Under the pieces are notes generated by a model. It ran no database searches. It worked only from the letters and a program-made list of their open reading frames with translations, and had not been told where the DNA came from. From Calendula officinalis (Eukaryota > Streptophyta > Magnoliopsida > Asterales > Asteraceae): a DNA stretch of 64,000 nt. The translations under genes were made by a program, and so were the position numbers. Position 1 is the stretch's first letter, and every line of letters begins with the position of its first letter. Shown one piece after another: positions 34,645 through 45,824 of the stretch. The stretch covers positions 77,510,372-77,574,371 of the forward strand of contig OY970824.1 of NCBI GenBank assembly GCA_963853835.1, written 5' to 3'.

Positions 34645-34973
34645 TATAGCTCTTTTTGATGACTAATCGGAAAACCAAACCCTAATTTGAAGTAACAAGT
34701 ATGTGGAGATTGGAATTTGAGCTCAAATTTGAAATTGAGAAAGAACGGAGTGAGGATGGAAAAGAGTTGGGGTGGGGAGGCTTCCGGTGAAGTGGATTGA
34801 GGGAGATGGATTTGTGAGGTTTCACCGGTGGGATTGGGGAATGATAAAGAAAGATTGGGGGAATGGGTTTTGGGAAAGTGAGGGAGGAGTGAAGCGTGAA
34901 AAGGACAGAAAAAGAAAGTGAGAAAGAATAAGCACAGTGAGTGTGTGTGAGAAGAGCACTGGCATTGAGACAA
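34642..34973 (-). promoter_or_regulatory. XLG leader with a 109-codon upstream frame ending at TAATG
   Basis: The minus-strand sequence ahead of XLG is CT-rich (CTTTCTCACTTTCTTTTTCT type), as in many plant 5' UTRs. It carries an ATG at 34973 whose frame stops exactly at TAA overlapping the XLG ATG by two bases. If the transcript starts upstream of 34973 this frame would be translated first. The peptide is Ser/Pro/Phe-rich and not recognised. Confidence 0.35.
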
Positions 34974-34979
34974 GAGAAT

Positions 34980-36589
34980 TTTGTCCTTTTTCCATGGCCA
35001 CTGGAATCGAAGCTAATTATTTTTATTTTTATTTATCTTTTTCAAAATGTGCATCTTTTATATTTTGGTAAAAATAGTTTTGTAAGAATGTTAAATGAGA
35101 TAAAAAAATAATAATTTATATCAAAATCTATATTTTGATATATTTTTAAATGAGATAAAAATAGTTTTGTAAGTAGGATCTTTTGTGCTTTAAAACTTAT
35201 ATAATTTACTTTAAAATTTATACAATCTTCTTTAAAATTTGTTTATATGTTGAATATGGATGAAAAAATTTTTTTTTTTAATAAAAGCCTTTTAACGGTC
35301 GGAAACAAGAATTTTTTTTTATAAACATCCTTCACCGAGTTAGGGACGTCAACTACCGACGGGAACAAAATACTCGGGGACGGGAGACCTGAAGTGGGAA
35401 CCATGCCGGGAAAGCTAATATGTCTTCGGGCAAACGCCCGGACTCCACTGCTCTTAAAATAATCAAAATTTGAAAATCATATAAGAACATTGTTTCAAAA
35501 AGAAGATTATGTATAATTACCTAACTATCTTTAGGTTCAATAGCATAATTAGGATATTCTTTAGTAGACAGTTGAGTGAAGCGATCAAAAAGCTCCAAAA
35601 TTCTCTTACACTAAAGTCTGTGATTTTTACTATTAAATTATATCATACCATTTTTAATAATTTATAATTATGAGCCTAATATTTTGATCATGTCATTTTA
35701 CTAAAACAACTTTCATACACACTGCCTTTCATTTTCTTCTGATTAAAAGTATTAATCAACTCTTATTAAAAAATAATCTATAATTGTATAAAAATAGTTG
35801 TTATTTCCTTTTTGTTGGTCCAGTCGCGTCTCAAAAGCAGAGTTTGGTCACTTTCTTGCTTTTTTAAGGTGATTCGTCTCTTCAAGACAATAACCATAAA
35901 TCCAGAGCAATAGTTTCTTACAAACCTGTAACTTACTCATTGGAACTTATAATATGCCTTGGCTTTAGTGTGTCTATGTCTGAAGAAGTGAATTTCGATT
36001 TTTAGTTTTTATATTTTGGCGGGGGTGTTAAGAAAGGTACGACACGATTGAAAATGGCCGCTGACCAGACCGGGGTCCATGTCGGACGCAACTCTTACAT
36101 GACCAGACCCGGTCTGAACCTGAACCACTCTATTAAGCCTGATTTGGAGGAAAAAATTATCAGGGAATATTACTGTACGTCATCTATGCCAATTTTTAAT
36201 TTGTAACAGTTTATGGACTAAAATCATATCATCAGTAAAAAATTATACTGAATCCAAATAAGTTTTTCTTTTCTTTATTCTTACTAGTTATAACAATAAA
36301 ACAATTATTTTGTGGAATTAACTAAATCATTTTCTTAATCTGATTCTAAGAATATTAATATAATCTCATTACTAAATATGCTTTTATATAAAATTATATG
36401 AATTTATCATGAAAAATATATCACCTTTTTCAAGTTTGCATATTTATCAATAACTAGAGATGTTGTAAAAACAACTGGTAGTGATTAACCCCGCATGATG
36501 TTATGGGGTTTACATACCATACCTAAAAGATTGTTATAAAAGTAAATGTATTAATTGTACAAACTAAATTCCTTTGCAATTAAATGGTA
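34980..36589. other. Intergenic, repeat remnants only
   Basis: AT-rich DNA. Two GC-richer scraps at about 35335-35460 (GGGACGTCAACTACCGACGG, CGGGCAAACGCCCGG) and 36040-36135 (GACCAGACC repeated) look like degraded transposon ends. No gene seen. Confidence 0.4.
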
Positions 36590-36776
36590 CTATCTCCGTC
36601 CCAAATTTATTGTTCACTATAAAAAAGCACACAGTTTAAGAAAAATACATTATATCACCAATCAAAATTTCTCTTTCCCACTTAAATGTTTTTTGATTGG
36701 TTGAAATATAGGAAAGACAGTCTTTGTGGGACAAAACAAAATAATATACCAGACAATAAAAATGGGACGGAGGGAA
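36590..36776. mobile_element. Short Stowaway-like MITE, second copy of the 20.6-kb family
   Basis: CTATCTCCGTCCCAAATTTA and its near-complement bound 187 bp, TA-flanked. AAAAGCACACAGTTTAAGAA and TTTTTTGATTGGTTGAAATA are shared with 20577-20773. Confidence 0.85.
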
Positions 36777-37930
36777 TATATTAGTACTATAAATGGAAAA
36801 ATCCGCTTAATAAGACAAAATTCACTATTCACTCATCTCTTAAATGTATTATAGGTAATGACTTTTCAAAACAATATTTGATTTGTAACTTCAAGTTGGT
36901 CTCAGCTCACTATCGGGTAACCCATTTGATATATAAAATGGGCTAGAATCCCAAAAATCTTATGAAGTAAGCCCAAGTACATAAAAAAGGAATTTCGAAG
37001 CTTGGATTTTTATTATTCACATCTCACTTGATTTTTGTATACATTATATAGAGATTCATGCTTTAGTGATATTGTACATTTACAATTATTGATGTTGTAC
37101 ATGTGTGAATTAGTAGTGTATGACAGATTTTGGTGTTGACTTAGTATTTGATTTGGTCTGAGTTACCTCTAACGTACTGTGATGGTCTAGTATTATCCGG
37201 TTAGCGTATTATTATTAATTAAACAAGTTAAGCTTATAAGTCATAAGCCGTAAAAAACGAGATTATAATGTTTCCAAATTCTAACAACATATAAGCTTCA
37301 AAAATAAGCTTAGCAGTAATTATGAATTTGTATTAATATAGATAGGGTAACAGGGCGTATATTACAAATTTCACAATTTACTTTGTGGTTAAACTTCGTT
37401 ATTAATTTAGCAAAATTAATGTTTATTCCTTTTTAAAGTATACATTTTGGAAAAGGTAACAAATTAATAGTAGTATTTAGTATTTGAAGGAAAAAAACTT
37501 GTGAAACCTAGCAATTGAGGTACCGTATATTTGGAAATAAAACAATTTATTTAAAAAATTATATCTTTTGGCACATATAGTGAATAGTTCAGTTTTTTCT
37601 TTTCCAATTACAATTTAGCGCAATAACCAAAAATCCACAATTATTCCATTATTAGATTCTTATAAATATCAAGCTTAGGATAATATGTTTGAAGAACATA
37701 AATCATGCACCACCTATTACAATTCCATCTTCATCACCATTCCTTTTATTCAACACAGTTTTACGTCCACCATCTTCTTCCATGCAATTTTCACTTTCCG
37801 ATCATCCTCTCTTCATCAAATTTTCCTGTTAAACCTCCAAATTAATCTATAATCATGATATATTTACTAATTTAACAATACCCAAAATATTATTATTCAC
37901 AACCTTTTCGCAGGGAGGACAAACTAAACC
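36777..37930. other. Upstream region of the WD40 gene
   Basis: AT-rich intergenic DNA followed by a probable leader (about 37700-37930, with CT-rich runs such as CCATCTTCTTCCATGC). No TATA box can be assigned with confidence. No gene seen. Confidence 0.4.
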
Positions 37931-39418
37931 ATGATCAGAGACTCTCCGGCAGGAGACATCCCGGGGAATTCACACAACGACGGCAATGTACAACACCAGA
38001 AACCGGCCACCAAGTTTGTAAACAACGAACAGCATCCTAAGGATGACGTCATGGGGGAGTTATCTTCCCGTTTAAGAAATATGTCCGACAACAATCCTCC
38101 GCCACAATTGGATGATGTTGATTCACCAACAGATGATGACGTATCTCAACGGGATTCATATGCATCACGTATGTTCTTCGGTGCTTCACCTTCCACCCAA
38201 GTGTCTCCGTTGACCAGGTCTCCATGGCAAATCGTAGAAAGTTCGGCACCCGATTCTTCTGATTCTCGTACTAATTACACCGGTTTATTGGCGTCCCTTG
38301 TTCGCGAAGAAGGGAATATATATTCGTTAGCAGCAACGGGAGATTTGTTGTATACGGGATCTGATAGCAAGAACATTCGTGTATGGAAGAACCATAAGGA
38401 ATTTTCTTGGTTCAAATCGAATAGCGGATTAGTAAAAGCGATTGTGATTGCAGGCGAAAAGATCTTCACCGGTCACCAGGACGGGAAAATTAGGGTTTGG
38501 AAGGTGTCGCCGAAGAACCCTAACGCGTATAAACGAATTGGGACAATGCCTAACTTCAAATCAATCTTTATGAAATCGATGAAGCCGAAGAATTACACCG
38601 AGGTGAGAGGAAATCATAACAAAATTTGGATAAAACATTATGATGCAATTTCTAGTCTTAGTTTGAGCGAAGATCAATCACTTCTTTATTCGGGCTCGTG
38701 GGATACAACGATTAAAGTTTGGAGTGTAGCGGATTTCAAGTGTTTGGAATCGATTACCGCAAATGAAGACGCCATTAACTCGGTTGTTACTGGATTTGAT
38801 GGCATGGTTTTCTCGGGATCCGCAGACGGGACGGTAAAAGTGTGGCGAAGGGAGTTTCAAGGGAAGAGAACGAAACATTTCTTTATAGACAATATGTTGA
38901 AACAAGAATGTGCAGTTACATCGTTAGTTATAAACGAAGCCGAGACTGTGGTCTACGCGGGTTCCTCGGATGGTTTTTTGCATTTTTGGGAGAGGGAAAA
39001 GTTATCTCATGGAGGGCTTTTAAAGGGCCATAAACTCGCGGTTTTGTGTTTGGAAGCAGTTGGAGATTTTGTTTTTAGTGGTTCGGCGGACACGAACATA
39101 TGTGTGTGGAAGAGAGGAGAAGGGGGTGAGCACACGTGTTTGTATATGCTAAGCGGGCATACGGGGCCCGTCAAGTGTTTAGCGGTGGAGGAGGAGCGGC
39201 TGCCGGAGGGTCCGGTGACTCGAGGGAACAGAAACGAGGCTTGGACCGTGTATAGTGGCAGTTTGGATAAATCTGTAAAGATTTGGAGGGTGTGTACGGG
39301 TGCGATGACACAAGTGGGTAGCCAACAACCATCATGTGCACAACCAAATGGTTCAATAAGTAGTTCTTCGCGGACGAGAAGCTCTTCGGGCCAAGTCTCT
39401 TCGCGCTTGCGCGAGTGA
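37931..39418 (+). CDS. JINGUBANG-like WD40-repeat protein
   Basis: A single-exon gene of 495 residues. In this family JINGUBANG of Arabidopsis restrains pollen germination and tube growth; other members are uncharacterised. A disordered N-terminus of about 115 residues precedes seven WD repeats. Each ends in a recognisable strand: NIRVWK (about 149), KIRVWK (about 186), TIKVW (about 262), TVKVW (about 303), FLHFW (about 350), NICVW (about 389) and SVKIW (about 452). The start is the first ATG in frame, about 10 bases after GGGAGGAC. The tail is Ser/Arg-rich. The subfamily signature NYTGLLASLVREEGNIYSLA near residue 115 and the loop HNKIWIKHYDAISSL are typical of the group. No damage is seen. 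The C-terminal half is GC-richer than the flanks, as usual for coding DNA here. Confidence 0.93.
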   Translation: MIRDSPAGDIPGNSHNDGNVQHQKPATKFVNNEQHPKDDVMGELSSRLRNMSDNNPPPQLDDVDSPTDDDVSQRDSYASRMFFGASPSTQVSPLTRSPWQIVESSAPDSSDSRTNYTGLLASLVREEGNIYSLAATGDLLYTGSDSKNIRVWKNHKEFSWFKSNSGLVKAIVIAGEKIFTGHQDGKIRVWKVSPKNPNAYKRIGTMPNFKSIFMKSMKPKNYTEVRGNHNKIWIKHYDAISSLSLSEDQSLLYSGSWDTTIKVWSVADFKCLESITANEDAINSVVTGFDGMVFSGSADGTVKVWRREFQGKRTKHFFIDNMLKQECAVTSLVINEAETVVYAGSSDGFLHFWEREKLSHGGLLKGHKLAVLCLEAVGDFVFSGSADTNICVWKRGEGGEHTCLYMLSGHTGPVKCLAVEEERLPEGPVTRGNRNEAWTVYSGSLDKSVKIWRVCTGAMTQVGSQQPSCAQPNGSISSSSRTRSSSGQVSSRLRE

Positions 39419-40477
39419 GGTGTACGAAATGTTGTTTGTGTATTTTGTCATTGTAAAACTAACTCCTAATTTGTCACAAAATCTATGAAGCAGTTCCAAG
39501 AAGAGGTTTATGAAACACTTCTATTAAGTTGCTTATTTGTAAATCCACCCAAGGGTTGTGAGTTGGGGTCTTCATCTAAATAGCTGGTAGTTTTGAAGTT
39601 ATGATTTATGTAGAACCCATATCATGTGTTTGTCATGCAAAAATCACAAATCGAATTTTTGGTAGGTTGAGTAACTCAACTGCATTCAACCACAAAATAT
39701 TGTAACTCAACTCCAAACTCATATGCAATTGAGTTCTATGACATATGAATATTGTTTTACATTCAACCACAAAAAGTTGGAAAATATAAAATATTTTAAT
39801 CCAAATCCAGTTAGTCCTTTCACAATTTAAAGATAATCACACGTGTAAGCTTAATACACTGTTCAATAACCGAACCGGATCAAGAGAACTGACAAAATGG
39901 TTTTTCCGGACTGATTACATGATGTCATCATGGGCCGGACCGAATCAGGCCAAGAACCGTGGGTTTCTGATATTTTTTACTTTTCTGGTTTTGGATTGGA
40001 TTGGACCGGACCAATAACCTATTTTGCATGAAAATTCAAACCGATAATAAAAGGTATACATTGCCAACATTTTTTATCCATAATAATTCCCCTCAGGACT
40101 AGGGATGTATTTTTTTTGACCAAAAAACTGAACCGGAACCGGTTGGGCCCAGTTGACGGTATTCAGGCTGGGTGCCGGTTCTCATTTTGTCCTTTTGGTT
40201 TTTTCGGTTCCGATTATTTTAGTTTAGAATCGAAAAAGTCAGTTCTAACGTATCTTCTCAAACCCATGATAGTTAAAGCTGATGATGTACTTTTCGATTC
40301 TAACTGGTTCTAAGCTCGAAATAACCAGCCAAAGCATAACCATTATTTCGGTCTGGCTCTCCATTCTTGCTTTTATTCAATTTCAGTTTTCGATTTTTTC
40401 CGTTCCGATCTTATTCTGGAACCGACATCATACTAAAGATAATAGATAGCAAAACACATTTAAAAATGCTTGGTTTT
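39419..40477. other. Intergenic, with a CCGG/GGTT-rich transposon remnant
   Basis: The WD40 3' flank is followed at about 39870-40440 by a stretch of AACCGGA, GGACCGGACC and GGTTTTTTCGGTTCC motifs in both orientations, the usual interior of non-autonomous hAT-like elements. A possible end ACTAGGGATGTA is at 40099. I could not pair its ends. Confidence 0.4.
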
Positions 40478-40482
40478 CCTGC

Positions 40483-41268
40483 TGTTGGAAAATTTTGGAC
40501 ACATATAATTATATATTTAAGTATATATGATTAATGGTTGGTATGTCCAAAATGGAGTGTGGTGAATGAGATATCGACTCTCAAAGTGGGGTTTATGAGA
40601 CAAAGAAATAAAACAAATAAACTAGTGGGAACTTGAACCTATTCACTCGTCTCCCGGGTTTCATGGGGGTTCGTTTTATTTTTTTTGCCACTCGGTTTTT
40701 GTCAATTGAGTTAGTGGAAGTATTCAAATAATAATATTGATAATATTATATTTATTTTAATGTATGTCATTAAAATATATTTGAATACAATGGTTTTATT
40801 TTCTTTGTATTGAATGACTTAATAGTCATAATGGCATTAATGTGTGTCATTAGACTACCTTGGACCAAGTTCTATTATAAATAGAGAGGGTATGGTTCAT
40901 TGGGAAACACACATTCTTGACACCAACACACCAAAAGGCATACACTTTTTCACATACTCTTACAATCTCCATACTTTTGAGAACTCCAAAACATATAGTT
41001 GTTTTTCCTTTCGTGTTCTTAAACACACAACTTTTCGATAAGTGTTCGGGCTTGGATTATATTCGGTAGTGTAAAACTACTCGGTTGTTTTATCCTAGGA
41101 AATAGACAACGAATCTATTTTAAGGGGATCGTGAATTTCACGAGACTCAACCATAAACTTGTTCTTCTTTGTTTCTACATATTCTTATTTAAATCTTGTA
41201 TTTGTTTTTCGTCAATTTCCCTTATTGTAATTGTATTTTATTAATGAAAATTGGTATTAGCTCCTACA
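40483..41268 (+). repeat. Copia 5' LTR
   Basis: Starts TGTTGGAAAATTTTGG and ends TTAGCTCCTACA. CTATTATAAATAGAG at 40872-40886 is a probable TATA region. The sequence matches the 3' LTR with a few substitutions and one poly-T length change. Confidence 0.92.
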
Positions 41269-41579
41269 AATTTAAAATATATTTTTCCTCTCTTGCTAAT
41301 ACCGGTTGGAAAATACATATATTTTCTTTTTCAATTTTTGCTTTTTAATAGCATCGATTCGGAAAAAGTTTTTGATTGAAATGTTTATGTAAAACAAGAT
41401 GTTTGGTTAAGTTTATTATAAATTGTTAAATCAAATTTTTGGATTTAAAGTTTATTATATCAAGTTTTTAAAGTTTAATTTTAAATAACTTGATATATTG
41501 TTTAAAATAATTTTGGATTTAAAATTTATAATTGTGAAAATTATTGTTGTTAATTATAAGTTTTGCAATCATATTTATT

Positions 41580-42690
41580 TGTAAGGTTCAAGATAGTCAT
41601 AGGCTTCTTGAGTTGATTCTCATTAGAGATGATATTTGAAATAAATCTTACAAACATTTGTATATCATTGTGAAATTTGTTAATTATTAAAATATCAAAA
41701 ATTATGTTGGTTTGTAAGTGATTTTGATTTCCATTTTCTTTATCTCAAGGTAGCTTTGGCTTCTTGACATATGGTTTCAATTTGTGAGACTATTTGGAAA
41801 TCAAATTTATTGGATTTATATTTCATAATATTGTCGTTATTCTTCAATTATAAAGAATTTGTTTGAGAAAATATTTTATAAACTTTTCGTAATTTCCAGT
41901 TTATACATATCAAGATTACTTTGGTATCTTGAATATAGTCTCACTGTGTGAGATATTTGGAAATTAAAAGTTTTTTGATATATATGTTTTGATTTATTTG
42001 GTTTCAAGTATCAAGATAACTTGGGTTTTCTTGACTTTAATCTCATATAGTGAGAAAATGTACTTGAATATATGGTTTTAAAATTTTATAACTTGTAGTT
42101 ATCAAGATTGCCTTGGCATATTAAATTTATTCTCAATCTTGTGAGAGTTTACTTTATGATTTTCAAAATTTTGAATTTAAGAAAAGTACATTCGTTCATG
42201 TTATTTCCATTTTATGCATGTCAAGGTAGCTTTGCCTTCTTGACATATGGTTTCAATTTGTGAGACTATTTGGAAATTGAATGTTTGGATTGAAGTTTCA
42301 CATTATTGTTGTTTTCTTGAATTATAGAGATTTTCCTTTGAAAAAGTTTAATTTCCATTTTATACATATCAAGATTACTTTGGTTTCTTGAATATAGTCT
42401 AATGATGTGAGATATTTGGAAATTATAAGATTTTTCAAATAAAAAGGTTTTGTTGATTTTAAGCTTTCAAGTTAACTTTGGTTACTTGAATTTTGTCAAA
42501 TTTGATAAAAGTTAAATTCTTCGGATTTTATATCTATGGATTGCTTTGGCATCTAGAATTTTACTTTCAAATTGTGAGACTTGGTAAAAGTTTGGTGGAT
42601 ACTAATTAGTAAGATACAAGATTGTCGTTGGCTTCTTGAGTTGATTCTTGAAAAAAGGATACTTGCAAGAAATCTTATAACTAATTAAAT
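41580..42690 (+). repeat. Array of about ten diverged hairpin-forming units in the Copia internal region
   Basis: A unit of roughly 90-165 bp recurs. Each starts TCAAG, then about 14 bases containing TTGG or a close variant, then CTTGA, followed in most by TCTCA...TGAGA and a run like TATTTGGAAATT. TCAAG lies at 41588, 41745, 41910, 42011, 42102, 42221, 42369 and 42467, with decayed units near 42535 and 42616. The CTTGA partner is present in eight. It stands where gag would be expected and contains no long frame. Confidence 0.8.
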
Positions 42691-42716
42691 TGTGTTTCTT
42701 TTGTGAAACTTATTGA

Positions 42717-43219
42717 TTGTTGAGGCTTATTGGTCAAATTTGCATTTTTTATTTGATAAAAATGATAAATGTTATGACAATGCCTAATATGGAAATGTAC
42801 ATGAAGGAAGATGTGCATAATGCGGCCATGATTTCCGATTTGTCGGAAGTAAATTTGGTACGAACCGATTCAAGTGGATGGTATGTCGATACGGGTGCTA
42901 CCTGTCATGTGTGTTTCGATAAAAAAAAATATGTTTATCATTTTCAAAGATGTTGAAAAATGAGTAAAAACTTTTTATGGGAAACTCGGCTACCACATGT
43001 ATCAACGGTGAAGGAAATGTTATCTTAAGGATGACTTTCGGAAATAATGTCATGTTGAGCAATATTTTGTATGTTCCGGGGATTCATAAAAATCTTGTGA
43101 CCGGATGGTTGCTTAATAAGATTGTTATTCGGGTTGTGATTGAGTCCAATGGAATTGTGTTATCAAAATGTGGAATTGGTGTTGGTAAAAATGTTAAAAT
43201 TAAATGTGACAACTTGTAA
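42717..43219 (+). pseudogene. Copia protease and GAG-pre-integrase fragments
   Basis: The first frame carries WYVDTGATCHVC, the aspartic protease active-site motif (DTGA) of Copia polyproteins. The second, in another frame after a stop at about 42954, carries MGNSATTCINGEGNV and NILYVPGIHKNLV, which normally follow the protease directly. A frameshift or stop separates them and nothing further of integrase is readable. Not functional. Confidence 0.8.
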
Positions 43220-43503
43220 CCGCAATTTTAATAAAATGCTAATAAAGTTGTTCATTTATTTTGAATTGTTAAAATATATAACATGGTTGATTATGCCATA
43301 TAAATTTAATTAAATATGTTTTAAATAAATTAAATGGCATACCACCAACATTTCACATAGATTCAAAGTCACAAATGTAACAAATTGACAAAAATCATCA
43401 TTCCATTTGGTTGAAAGAAATAACCAAAACTCCTTGATATACACGAAAGAGTGCAATTTTACTTTAGAGAAAACTAAAAATGAAGCAATTGATACATTAA
43501 TTT

Positions 43504-43760
43504 GTACAAATGTGGGGGTATGTCGTGCGTCGACTAATTATCTTTAATATATGATACCCCGTGAGGATAAATGAACATTGTACAAACTTTGGTTTGAAAG
43601 AAAACCGTATCATAAGTACGTACAAATGTGGGGGTATGTCGTGTGTCGACTACTTATCTTTTATACAAGATATCTCGTGAAGGATAGATGAAACATCGTA
43701 CGAATTTTGGTTTGAAAGAAAACCGTCTTATAAATACGTACGAATGTGGGGGTACCTTGC
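43504..43760 (+). repeat. Tandem ~117-bp units each bearing a purine-tract-like motif
   Basis: GTACAAATGTGGGGGTATGTCG begins at 43504 and 43620, and a changed form GTACGAATGTGGGGGTACC at 43738. Units share GTCGAC, GATGAA...CGTACGAA and TTTGGTTTGAAAGAAAACCG. The motif TGTGGGGG resembles the purine tract next to the 3' LTR. Confidence 0.8.
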
Positions 43761-44588
43761 TAAGGTATTCATTCATCTTCCTAAAGTTACATCAATTAAG
43801 GAAGATATTCCAAATAATTGATGTATAAATTGGTATATATCATTGTCTTACATTTACATTTGTCAAGTGTACAATGTATAATGGTTAGACATAATACGAT
43901 ATGACAACTACTCTCAATTGAAGTTATCATGATTGACTATAAAAGTTAAATGATAACATTGCGGATCCGCTTATGAAAAGGCTTAAGTAGAGAGTTAGTT
44001 ATAATGGAATGGGACTAAAGCCCTTGGGATAAAGTTTATGCGAAGGAAACCTAACCTAGTTGACTGGAGATCCCAAGATCTAGGTTCAATAGGACAACCT
44101 AATTGTATAAACGAAGGGATGTCACTGTGGGGGTAACGGAATTCCTCCAAACATTCTTAAAGGGAGTAAATTGTATTACTTCCTAGTCCATTCCTAGTTC
44201 AGTGACAACGAGGATAAGCACTACGGCTTTTAATGATTACTTGTAGAGAATCACCTATGTGAGGGAGAAGTGGGGTCGCTTCGAATGGAATTGTTGGGGC
44301 ACAATTCTTAGTAGCTCTCGCAGAACCAGGCAGTGTCCATGACTAAGACGGGCACGATAAGAGGATATGAACAAGTCAGGGAGAGTCTTGTGAGAATGTA
44401 TACTATCGTCTACACAACAGGCGGATTCAGTTCAAGGAAATCGCGTCTACTGACTGTTAGGAGACTAAGCATGCTTCTCAAGGGAAGGTTCAAAGGGTAA
44501 AACCTACCTATCCTTTGCAAGACTTAACTGCTGAACATTTATCGAAATTTTGTTGTGTTTTCGATTGATCTCTATTCATGTGGGGGAT

Positions 44589-45372
44589 TGTTGGAAAATT
44601 TTGGACACATATAATTATATATTTAAGTATATATAATTAATTGTTGGTATGTCCAAAATTGAGTGTGGTGGATGAGATATCGACTCTCAAAGTGGGGTGT
44701 ATGAGACAAAGAAATAAAACAAATAAACTAGTGGGAACTTGAACCTATCCACTCGTCTCCCGGGTTTCATGGGGGTTCGTTTTTTTTTTTGCCACTCGGT
44801 TTTTGTCACTTGAGTTAGTGGAAGTATTCAAATAATAATATTGATAATATTATATTTATTTTAATGTATGTCATTAAAATATATTTGAATACAATGGTTT
44901 TATTTTCTTTGTATTGAATGACTTAATAGTCATAATGGCATTAATGTGTGTCATTAGACTACCTTGGACCAAGTTCTATTATAAATAGAGAGGGTATGGT
45001 TCATTGGGAAACACACATTCTTGACACCAACACACCAAAAGGCATACACTTTTTCACACACTCTTACAATCTCCATACTTTTGAGAACTCCAAAACATAT
45101 GGTTGTTTTTCCTTTCGTGTTCTTAAACACACAACTTTTCGATAAGTGTTCGGGCTTGGATTATATTCGGTAGTGTAAAACTACTCTGTTGTTTTATCCT
45201 AGGAAATAGACAACGAATCTATTTTAAGGGGATCGTGAATTTCACGAGACTCAACCATAAACTTGTTCTTCTTTGTTTCTACATATTCTTATTTAAATCT
45301 TGTATTTGTTTTTCGTCAATTTCCGTTATTGTAATTGTATTTTATTAATGAAAATTGGTATTAGCTCCTATA
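44589..45372 (+). repeat. Copia 3' LTR
   Basis: Preceded by TCATGTGGGGGAT, the polypurine tract, and ending TTAGCTCCTATA directly before CCTGC. The expected final CA reads TA, the only change at the terminus. Confidence 0.92.
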
Positions 45373-45377
45373 CCTGC

Positions 45378-45824
45378 AAGTATTTAACACGTATTTTAAG
45401 CTTAAGATTATTTTACAAACATACCAATGATGGTTAGCAAAATCCTTGTAACAAAGATTATCAAAACAGTTTCTATATATATGTCAACAGGATTAGAGTC
45501 GTAACCCAAAAGAGTTTCGTTATGCTATTGCATTCTATTCCACTCCCATATCGTGTTTCACAGATAGCGTCCGCCGTAGAAGGATCGCCGGAATGTTCAC
45601 CGGTTAGTTTGGAAAATAGTGAAGCTCATCTCGTTTTGTATTTTCAGACACGTCTTATTAAAAAGTCAATCAGTCAACTTACATTTATCAACATTCAAAA
45701 TCCGTGTATTTCTCTAAATACAATTATTAAAAAATTCTCAACTGTATCTATTAATTAATCCACCAACCAATCGTTACTTGTGCTACTACATTTTCAGTTT
45801 CATTTCTATTTTCAAACTTCAAAC
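45378..45824 (+). other. WAK-like gene upstream region
   Basis: A 78-codon frame from 45522 has no recognisable relatives and is low in complexity. The region is likely promoter and leader of the downstream kinase. No TATA box could be fixed; the Copia 3' LTR ends only about 450 bp before the start codon. Confidence 0.35.

Larger units (their letters stand above)
40483..45372 (+). mobile_element. Copia LTR retrotransposon, internally deleted
   Basis: Two LTRs (40483-41268 and 44589-45372) differ at only about a dozen sites, so insertion was recent. The flanks are CCTGC on both sides (40478-40482 and 45373-45377). A purine tract ATGTGGGGGAT abuts the 3' LTR. Orientation and superfamily come from a retroviral-type protease fragment (42717-42956), a GAG-pre-integrase-like fragment (42977-43219) and the end of the RNase H region near 43960 (DNIADPLMKRL). 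Most of gag, integrase and reverse transcriptase is missing. It therefore depended on a helper element. Confidence 0.93.

Noticed and set aside
34644..34973. Upstream XLG frame as an independent protein gene
   Set aside because: CT-rich leader composition and no relatives; treated as a possible uORF only.
40844..41041. 65-codon frames in both Copia LTRs (also 44948-45145)
   Set aside because: Identical because LTRs are identical; no known LTR-encoded protein.
45522..45758. 78-codon frame before the WAKL gene
   Set aside because: No recognisable relatives; in the likely promoter or leader.
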